Assembly (NCBI GenBank): GCA_024693415.1
Contig: JAILKX010000207.1
Coordinates: 1-28,621, forward strand
From: Bacilli bacterium
Lineage (GTDB): Bacteria > Bacillota_I > Bacilli_A > RFN20 > CAG-826
DNA length: 28,621 nucleotides
Direction: 5' to 3'
Part shown: piece after piece, positions 22,908 to 28,621 of the stretch
How the letters are laid out: every line of letters begins with the position of its first letter
Numbering within the stretch: position 1 is the first letter of the stretch
Notes under the pieces: model-generated
Databases searched by the model: none
The model's input: the letters and a program-made list of their open reading frames with translations, nothing else
Told to the model about the DNA's origin: nothing
Translations under genes and position numbers: made by a program

Positions 22908-24626
22908 TTAAGCAAGCTGGCTATTATAGAGGTCATAGAAGAATCCCTTGACCTCCATAAGCTCTTGGAAATTGCCCTGCTCTATAATCTCGCCGTCTTT
23001 CAGAACAACGATCAGGTCGGCATTTTTGATCGTCGATAAACGATGGGCGACGACCAAGGAGGTCTTGCCGTTCATCAGCTCATCGAACGCTTTGGCGAGG
23101 TTCAATTCGGTGCGCAAATCGATGTTCGAAGTCGCTTCGTCGAGCATGACGATCTCCGGCTGCATCAGCATGATCCTCGCGACGCAGAGGAGCTGCTTCT
23201 CGCCAGTCGATAAGCCCGAGGCATTGGAGACGACCGTGTCGTAGCCGTCTTTCATCCTCACGATGAAGTCATGGGCGTGCGCCTTCTTGGCGGCCGCAAT
23301 GACGTCCTCCATCGACGCGTCGTCTTTGCCGTAAGCGATGTTCTCGCGGATCGTGCCTTTCTTGAGCCACGTCTCCTGCAATACCATGCCGATGTGCGAG
23401 CGCATCTCGTCCTTCGGCGTCTCGACGGTCGGGATGCCGTTCATGCTGAATCCGCCGCCCTGGGCATCATAGAACCTCATGAGAAGGTTGATGATCGTGG
23501 TCTTGCCGCAGCCAGTCGGTCCAACGAGGGCGATTTTATGGCCCTTCCAGATATCGAGGTCGAACCCCTTGATGATCTGCCTTTTGCCGTCGTAGGAGAA
23601 ATCGATATGCTTGGCCTCGAGGGTGTTGATGACCTCGCCCAAGTGCCTCGTCCCCTCATCGACGTCCTTCGGGGATTCGATGGTCTCCTCGATCCGGCGG
23701 AAGGAAGCGGTCGCGAACATCACGTCGTTCGCGGCGTCGGCGATCTCGTTGAACGGGGTCATGTATTGGTAGGAATAGGTGATGAAGGAGGATAATCCGC
23801 CGACGGTGAACACGAACCCAAGGCTCACGTCGTTAGCGATGATCAAGGCCCCGATCAATATGACCGAAGCGTAGATCGCGTTATTGACCACGCGGGTCAT
23901 CGGATTGATCCAGCTCGCGGCGAAGCTCGCCTTGTAGTTGCTCTTGCGCGCTTCCTCGTTGCTCGCGGAGAAGGATTCGATCCTCTTTTCGACCGCGTCG
24001 TAGGATTGGATGGCCTCGAGGTTCGTGATCGATTCCAGGGTGAAGGCGGTCAATTTGCCCATCATCTCGTTCTGCTTCTTGAAGTAGCGGCTGTTATGGG
24101 AGCTGATGAAGCGCGAGACGATGACCGAGATCGGGGTCAAGACGATGACGGTCAAAGCAAGAATCCAATTCAAGACGAACATGAACACCACGGTCACAAG
24201 GATCTGCACGACCCCTTCATATAGCGCTCCGGCGCCGGTGATGAGGCCGGTCTGAACGTTCTCGATGTCGTTGATGAGGCGGAGCAATAGGTCGCCGCGC
24301 TCATGGCGGTCGATGTAGCTTAAGGGCACGTCATGAAGCGCCTTGAACAGGCGGTCGCGCATCTTCTTGACGAGGGTCTGCCCGATGTGGGCGACCGAAA
24401 CGTCGAAGGCGTATCTGAACAGCGCTCCGACCACGAGGAGCCCAGCGCACACGAACAAATGCACGCTCACGTCGTAATTGCCGGCTTTGATCTCATCGAT
24501 CGCTAGCCCGGTGACGAAAGGTATCGCCATCTTCGACCCGACCGAGATCAGGGCGAGCCCAAGCGAGAGGGCGATGAGGCCATAGGAGCCTTTCATGTAT
24601 TTCTTCAAAGAACGCAGGATCTTCAT
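22908..24626 (-). CDS. Heterodimeric ABC exporter subunit with canonical catalytic site (ABC2)
   Basis: 572 aa: six transmembrane helices over ~1-310 and a nucleotide-binding domain after ~330. Walker A GPTGCGKTT (~369), Walker B VMLDEATSNID with the catalytic Glu (~496) and switch His in VVAHRLSTI are intact, but the signature is LSTGEKQ instead of LSGGQ. Its partner has the opposite pattern, so the pair should form one active and one degenerate ATP site, as in LmrCD, TM287/288 or YheHI. Function is export of drugs, lipids or peptides; the substrate is unknown. Start overlaps the partner's stop (ATGA). Confidence 0.93.
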   Translation of the reverse strand: MKILRSLKKYMKGSYGLIALSLGLALISVGSKMAIPFVTGLAIDEIKAGNYDVSVHLFVCAGLLVVGALFRYAFDVSVAHIGQTLVKKMRDRLFKALHDVPLSYIDRHERGDLLLRLINDIENVQTGLITGAGALYEGVVQILVTVVFMFVLNWILALTVIVLTPISVIVSRFISSHNSRYFKKQNEMMGKLTAFTLESITNLEAIQSYDAVEKRIESFSASNEEARKSNYKASFAASWINPMTRVVNNAIYASVILIGALIIANDVSLGFVFTVGGLSSFITYSYQYMTPFNEIADAANDVMFATASFRRIEETIESPKDVDEGTRHLGEVINTLEAKHIDFSYDGKRQIIKGFDLDIWKGHKIALVGPTGCGKTTIINLLMRFYDAQGGGFSMNGIPTVETPKDEMRSHIGMVLQETWLKKGTIRENIAYGKDDASMEDVIAAAKKAHAHDFIVRMKDGYDTVVSNASGLSTGEKQLLCVARIMLMQPEIVMLDEATSNIDLRTELNLAKAFDELMNGKTSLVVAHRLSTIKNADLIVVLKDGEIIEQGNFQELMEVKGFFYDLYNSQLA

Positions 24627-26353
24627 TTTTGGCTCACCTGCGCTTCATAGATCTCGCGATAGATATCGCACGTCTTCAATAACGATTCATGGTCGCCTTC
24701 CCCGACGATGCACCCCTTGTCGAGGACGATGATCTTCTGGCAATCCTTGATCGAGGTCGCCCTCTGGGAGACAAGGATCGCGGTCAGCCCCTCGATTCTA
24801 TTGATCGCCTGACGCACCAAGAGGTCGGATTTGTAATCGAGCGCGGACGTGGAGTCGTCTAAGATCAAGACGCTCCGCTTAGATAGCAAAGCGCGCGCGA
24901 TCAGAATCCTTTGCTTCTGCCCGCCGGAAAGGTTCGCGCCGCCTTCTTCGATCGGGTGGTCGATGTAGTCGTCATAACGGGTCACGAATTCCTTGGCCTG
25001 GGCGTCCGCTAAGGCCTTGTCGATCTCTTCTGGAGACGCTTCGGGGTTCCCGAAGGCGATGTTGCTCCTCACCGTGCCCTTGAATAGCTGCGGCTTCTGC
25101 GAGACGAAGGCGACGTCCGAGCGAATGAGCCCAAGCGCGCATTCCTTCATCGGGATATCGTGGAAATAGCATTCGCCCGAAGTCGGATCGTTGAAGCGGA
25201 GCAAGAGGGAAAGCAAGGTGGATTTGCCGCTGCCGGTGCCACCGATGATGCCGACCTTCTCGCCTTTTTCGATGGTGAGATTGATATGGTCCAAGACGTT
25301 AGCCTCGCCGCCGAAAGACAGCGAAGCGTCGCGGAGTTCGAATACACGGGTCGCCTCTTTTTGGTTTTCGAGGCTCTTGATCGGCCCATCGACGATCTCC
25401 GGCTCGATCGCAAGGAACGCATCCGCGCGCTTCTTGGAGGCCCACGCCTTCGAAAGCGAGGTGACGAGGCGCGTGAATTGGAGCAACGCGGTCAAGCATT
25501 GGGTCAGGAAGTTGATGAGGGCGACGATCGAGCCGGCGCTTAAGCCGGTGGTCGAAGCCTGGAATGAGCCGAGGTAGATGATCAAGATGATCGCGAGGTT
25601 CACGAAGGCGAACGTCAGCGGGTTGATGAAGGCGTTCATCCGCGAGATCGTAAGCGCCCTCTTGCGGTAGGTTTCGGAATGCTTTTCGAAATCCTCTTCG
25701 CTCGCCCGCTGCTTGTTGAAGGCCCGCACGACGCGGGCGCCGACGATGTTATCCTCGCCATAGGAGGACAAGGTGTCGAGCTCCGCCTGAAGCGCCGCAT
25801 ACGCCTTCGGGGTCGACAATACGACGATCAGGATCGTAAGCGCGCAAAGGGCTAAGGCGCATAAGACCACGATCCCAGCGTAGACGTTCACGATGAACGA
25901 GGCGACGACCGACCCCACCACGAGGAAGGGGGCGCGCACCACGAGGCGCATGAACATGAAGACGCCGTTTTGGATGGAGGGGGCATCGTTATTGATGAGG
26001 TTCACCGCCTTGCTCTTGCCGTATTGGTCCATCTGCTGGGCCGAGATGCGGAACACCTGGCGGTAGATCGCGTTCTTGAGGTCGCGCGAGAATTCGGTCG
26101 CGGTCCGCGAGGAGATGTATTGGGCGACCATCGTGCAGCCAAAGCCCACCAAGGCAAGGCCCAAGATGACCCCGCAGCGGATCCAGATGAAGGCGGTGTC
26201 GTTGTAATTGGAGCCCCCAACCGTCAATCCGTCATCGATGATCGAGCGCACCAAAAAGGGCACGATCAGCTCGGTGATGCATTCGATGACCTTGAGGATC
26301 GGGGCGAAGGCGACCTTCCACCCGTATTTCTTAAGAGGGGTCAGCGCCCTCAT
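24623..26353 (-). CDS. Heterodimeric ABC exporter subunit with degenerate catalytic site (ABC1)
   Basis: 576 aa from ATG 26353; a longer upstream frame would run into the preceding gene and is rejected, since ATG 26353 overlaps that gene's stop as ATGA and has AAAGGCG upstream. Six transmembrane helices, then Walker A GGTGSGKST (~370), canonical signature LSGGQKQR (~473), Walker B ILDDSTSALD with Asp replacing the catalytic Glu, and SQRATSI with Gln replacing the switch His. These substitutions mark the non-hydrolysing half of a heterodimeric exporter. It partners with the next gene. Confidence 0.93.
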   Translation of the reverse strand: MRALTPLKKYGWKVAFAPILKVIECITELIVPFLVRSIIDDGLTVGGSNYNDTAFIWIRCGVILGLALVGFGCTMVAQYISSRTATEFSRDLKNAIYRQVFRISAQQMDQYGKSKAVNLINNDAPSIQNGVFMFMRLVVRAPFLVVGSVVASFIVNVYAGIVVLCALALCALTILIVVLSTPKAYAALQAELDTLSSYGEDNIVGARVVRAFNKQRASEEDFEKHSETYRKRALTISRMNAFINPLTFAFVNLAIILIIYLGSFQASTTGLSAGSIVALINFLTQCLTALLQFTRLVTSLSKAWASKKRADAFLAIEPEIVDGPIKSLENQKEATRVFELRDASLSFGGEANVLDHINLTIEKGEKVGIIGGTGSGKSTLLSLLLRFNDPTSGECYFHDIPMKECALGLIRSDVAFVSQKPQLFKGTVRSNIAFGNPEASPEEIDKALADAQAKEFVTRYDDYIDHPIEEGGANLSGGQKQRILIARALLSKRSVLILDDSTSALDYKSDLLVRQAINRIEGLTAILVSQRATSIKDCQKIIVLDKGCIVGEGDHESLLKTCDIYREIYEAQVSQK

Positions 26354-27711
26354 TCGCCTTTGCCTTTCTTGGGGCCATAGGCTTTGATCTTGATCTTCTT
26401 GGGTTCGTTCATGAAGGAGAAGGACGCGCACACGCCCTCGCCGCTTTTTTCGCAGAAGGCCCACGTCTCATCGTTGCCGAAGCGGATGGTCTCGAAGCGG
26501 TCCTTGACCCGCAAGGCGTCCTTGACGGAAGAGAAGCTCCAGGTGATGGGGCCTGGCACGAAACCGGCCCAAAGGTTGCCGATGTCGATGATGATCGGGG
26601 CGCGGTCGAGCGTCATATCGAAGGAGGCGTCCATCGATTTGGCGCTGTAGCGGAAGTTCGATATCCTGCCGCCGAGGTCATCGCCGTTCAGCTCGATGAA
26701 GCTATCGTAGAAGGTGTCGGAATCGTAGACCGGCGATCCGCGGCGCAGCCCGAATTTCTTGGCGAGCGCATTGATCTCCTTGGCGACGTCTTTGACCATC
26801 GGCGACCTCGCCAAATCAAAGATCCCAGGGAACTGGAGGCCCATCTGGGCCAATAGGTAATGCCGGAGCGCCGACATTTCGTCGATCTCGACGCCAAAGC
26901 CGTATTGGAAGCACTTGGCGATCCGGTAGTTGAACTCGGGGAAGAGGTCGACGAAATCGGAATCGTAGGCGTAGCCGTGGAAGATGTCGTCGTAGGATTG
27001 CTCAAGCAGGGAGAAGGCGAATTTCTCGTCCTTTTGGACGTAATCGCCATTGAAGTACATGTCGGCCATGAGGTAGACCGCCCGCATCGAGCCAAGCGCC
27101 GCCGCCTTGGCGAAGCACTCGTAGGCGTCGCGCGCCCCGAATTCGGGCCCGGCCTCGCCGCGGAGGTAAAGCGCGCCCAAGTGGCAAAGCGCCTCATGGT
27201 TCGCCGAAAGCAAAGGGCTTTGGAGATAGGCAATCGCCTTATCGAGGTCGCGGTGGACGTATTCGCCGCCGTTTTCGTAGATCTCGGCGGCCGCGAGCAT
27301 GCTGCGCTCGTCGCCGTTATCGGCCAAGACGCAGAGGTATTTGACGAAAAGCTCCTCGTTATGCGGCTTGTGGGTGATGTGGCCATCGATGTAGCGCCCG
27401 CAATAGACGCGGGCGGCGGCCGGGTTCGCGGCCATGTAGGACTCGCCGTAGAAGAGGACGTTCATCTGCTTCAACAAGGGCTTATCGATCTTGATGCCCG
27501 AGGCATCGCCGATGACCGCGTCCATCCCGCATTCGGGGCAGAGCGCGCTCATGCCGCGGTCGTCGTTGTACCAGTCGTTGACGTCGCGGGCGCTGAAGAT
27601 GCTGCGGCAGAAGAAGCAGCCGCAGATGTCCGACTGCACGATCTCGATCTCGTTGTCGACCGCGTGCCGCCGGTAGGATTCGTATGGTTCGTTGTCGGTT
27701 CTTTTTCTCAT
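26350..27711 (-). CDS. Zinc-ribbon / Sel1-repeat protein heading the ABC exporter operon
   Basis: 453 aa from ATG 27711. Residues ~25-72 are a four-cysteine zinc-binding domain (Cys32-x2-Cys35 and Cys58-x2-Cys61) with the WYNDDRGMSALCPECGMDAVIG signature (split as WYNDDRGM and ALCPECGMDAVIG), known in small free-standing cytoplasmic proteins. Residues ~105-290 contain Sel1-like (TPR-related) repeats such as AEIYENGG, LGALYLRGEAGPEF and MADMYFNGDYV. The C-terminal ~130 residues look beta-rich. No signal or membrane helix. Upstream ATG 27726 lies inside the -10 hexamer and so is unlikely. The stop overlaps the ABC1 start, implying coupling. Sel1 repeats usually mediate protein-protein contacts; a role as adaptor or regulator of the exporter is inference. 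Confidence 0.82.
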   Translation of the reverse strand: MRKRTDNEPYESYRRHAVDNEIEIVQSDICGCFFCRSIFSARDVNDWYNDDRGMSALCPECGMDAVIGDASGIKIDKPLLKQMNVLFYGESYMAANPAAARVYCGRYIDGHITHKPHNEELFVKYLCVLADNGDERSMLAAAEIYENGGEYVHRDLDKAIAYLQSPLLSANHEALCHLGALYLRGEAGPEFGARDAYECFAKAAALGSMRAVYLMADMYFNGDYVQKDEKFAFSLLEQSYDDIFHGYAYDSDFVDLFPEFNYRIAKCFQYGFGVEIDEMSALRHYLLAQMGLQFPGIFDLARSPMVKDVAKEINALAKKFGLRRGSPVYDSDTFYDSFIELNGDDLGGRISNFRYSAKSMDASFDMTLDRAPIIIDIGNLWAGFVPGPITWSFSSVKDALRVKDRFETIRFGNDETWAFCEKSGEGVCASFSFMNEPKKIKIKAYGPKKGKGE

Positions 27712-27721
27712 CGCGGGGGTA

Positions 27722-27745
27722 ATCATAACACAAATGCGCGCATGC
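27722..27745 (-). promoter_or_regulatory. Promoter of the zinc-ribbon/Sel1-ABC operon with GCATGCGCGC box
   Basis: Minus strand: GCATGCGCGC (27745-27736), 8-nt spacer, TATGAT (27727-27722) preceded by TGT (extended -10); ATG 27711 follows after 10 nt, giving a leader of about 3 nt with no Shine-Dalgarno. No TTGACA-like -35. Confidence 0.65.
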
Positions 27746-27787
27746 ACGATAGCAATACGCGATTTTGGCAAAGCGCGGGCAAACGAT

Positions 27788-27838
27788 TTGGTAGAGCCCC
27801 GTTAGATGTGCTTAAATATTTCGGACCCATATCGGAGG
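27788..27838 (+). promoter_or_regulatory. plsX promoter and ribosome binding site
   Basis: TTGGTA (27788-27793), 18-nt spacer ending in TGC (extended -10), TTAAAT (27812-27817); GGAGG at 27834-27838 lies 7 nt before ATG 27846. Confidence 0.6.
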
Positions 27839-27845
27839 CTAACCC

Positions 27846-28621
27846 ATGAAATTCATCATTGACACCCTCGGCGGCGACAACGCCCCGCAGGCGGTATTCG
27901 ACGGCTGCGCCCTGGCGCTGCAGGAGCAAAGCGACCTGAACCTCGTGATGGTCGGCAAGAAGGCCGACATCGAGAAATTCGTCGCCGACAATAAGATCGA
28001 CCCTTCCCGCATCGAGATCATCGAGGCGGACGAAGCGGTCCTTAACACCGATCACCCCGCCACCTTCTTAAAGGAAAAGCCCAACTGCTCCCTCGCGAAA
28101 TGCTACGAAGCCCTCCGCACGAGGGAGGACATCGACGCCTGCGTCTCCGCCGGCCCAACAGGGGCAATCCTAACAGGCGCCATATTCCGCATCGGCAGGA
28201 TCGAAGGCATCTCTCGCCCGGCCCTCGTGGCCACGATCCCGACCCGCACCGGCAAGCTCTGCCGCGTCATGGACGTCGGGGCCAACATGGACTGCAAGCC
28301 CGAGTACCTCTATCAGTTCGCCCATATGGCAAGCACCTACCTCGCCCTCATCGGAGTAGAGAACCCCCGCATCGGCTTGCTTAACGTAGGCGCAGAGGAA
28401 GGCAAGGGCAATGACCTCGCCAAAGCCGCCTACAATATGCTTAAGGAAAGCGATCTGAACTTCGTCGGCAACGTCGAGGCCGACCACGTCGTCAACGGTG
28501 AGGCCGACGCCATCATCGCCGACGGCTTCTCCGGCAACGTCTTCATCAAGTCGCTCGAAGGCGGCTGCTATTACGTCTCGGACCTCTTCAAGGAAGCGGT
28601 CTCGGGCAACTTCTTCGCCAA
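27846..28621 (+). CDS. plsX: Phosphate acyltransferase PlsX (3' end outside window)
   Basis: Converts acyl-ACP to acyl-phosphate for the PlsX-PlsY route of phospholipid synthesis; peripheral to the membrane. The frame is open to the window edge, 258 complete codons of a usual ~330-345. Family motifs in order: IIDTLGGDNAP at the N terminus (DAMGGD in most members), SAGPTGA (usually SAGNTGA), GISRPALVATIPT, MDVGANMDCKPEYL, GLLNVGAEEGKGND and IADGFSGNVFIKSLEGG. GGAGG lies 7 nt upstream of ATG. In many Firmicutes plsX precedes fab genes, so these may follow beyond the edge. Codons here are GC-rich like the ABC operon. Confidence 0.95.
   Translation, partial: MKFIIDTLGGDNAPQAVFDGCALALQEQSDLNLVMVGKKADIEKFVADNKIDPSRIEIIEADEAVLNTDHPATFLKEKPNCSLAKCYEALRTREDIDACVSAGPTGAILTGAIFRIGRIEGISRPALVATIPTRTGKLCRVMDVGANMDCKPEYLYQFAHMASTYLALIGVENPRIGLLNVGAEEGKGNDLAKAAYNMLKESDLNFVGNVEADHVVNGEADAIIADGFSGNVFIKSLEGGCYYVSDLFKEAVSGNFFA

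Noticed and set aside
26354..26464. Longer ABC1 protein starting at 26464
   Set aside because: The extra N-terminal residues are read from the 3' end of the zinc-ribbon/Sel1 gene in another frame and are Arg-rich nonsense; ATG 26353 overlaps that gene's stop as ATGA.
1..28621. CRISPR arrays, tRNA or rRNA genes, insertion sequences, transposases
   Set aside because: I looked on both strands and found no regularly spaced repeats, no cloverleaf-like sequences ending the intergenic gaps, and no transposase or integrase motifs.

Overview
The window reads as a chromosomal fragment of an anaerobic Firmicutes-like bacterium, probably an uncultured Bacilli/Erysipelotrichia-type gut or rumen lineage. 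The grounds are gene families, GGAGG-type ribosome binding sites, U-tract terminators, a GH36 alpha-galactosidase and a large oxygen-sensitive-looking Fe-S flavoprotein. TGA is used as a stop (for example the M18 peptidase and the alpha-galactosidase), so this is not the mycoplasma code. Taxonomy is inference only. Genes are very tightly packed, with four convergent pairs that abut, overlap or share stop codons.

Layout. 1-219: 3' end of a membrane protein. 274-2285 (-): M18 aminopeptidase then uridine kinase, ended by a perfect bidirectional terminator. 2360-2863 (-): flavin reductase-like protein. 2906-3161: no gene, but a chain of strong hairpins. 3205-6599 (-): an operon of a small beta-rich protein, a 917-aa multi-[4Fe-4S]/GltD-like flavoprotein, and HypA, with no hydrogenase in view. 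6745-7836 (-): HD-domain phosphohydrolase. An AT-rich divergent region with 19-bp-phased repeats leads to a degenerate ROK regulator (8100-8996, +). 8976-9824 (-): PhoH ATPase. 10049-11721 (+): S66 carboxypeptidase plus a membrane protein. 11725-14037 (-): GH36 alpha-galactosidase. 14101-14673 (+): histidine phosphatase.

14670-22302 (-) is one likely operon: a 1311-aa UvrD-like SF1 helicase with a long N-terminal extension, a coiled-coil protein with a basic tail, a Vsr-type endonuclease fused to a MutT-like Nudix domain, an unknown 183-aa protein, and a housekeeping-type Xaa-Pro aminopeptidase. Parts of the first four genes look more AT-rich than their neighbours. They are the best candidate for an undescribed nucleic-acid repair or defence module. 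22350-22907 (+) is a GNAT acetyltransferase. 22908-27711 (-) is a three-gene operon: a zinc-ribbon/Sel1 protein and the two halves of a heterodimeric ABC exporter. The right edge is the start of plsX (27846 to the end).

Two genome-wide-looking signals emerge. First, at least six first-in-operon genes have a -10 hexamer only 6-7 nt upstream of ATG and no Shine-Dalgarno, which predicts leaderless mRNAs, whereas operon-internal genes and several others keep a Shine-Dalgarno. Second, the 10-mer GCATGCGCGC sits exactly 8 nt upstream of the -10 of two otherwise unrelated promoters (M18 peptidase and zinc-ribbon/Sel1 operon).
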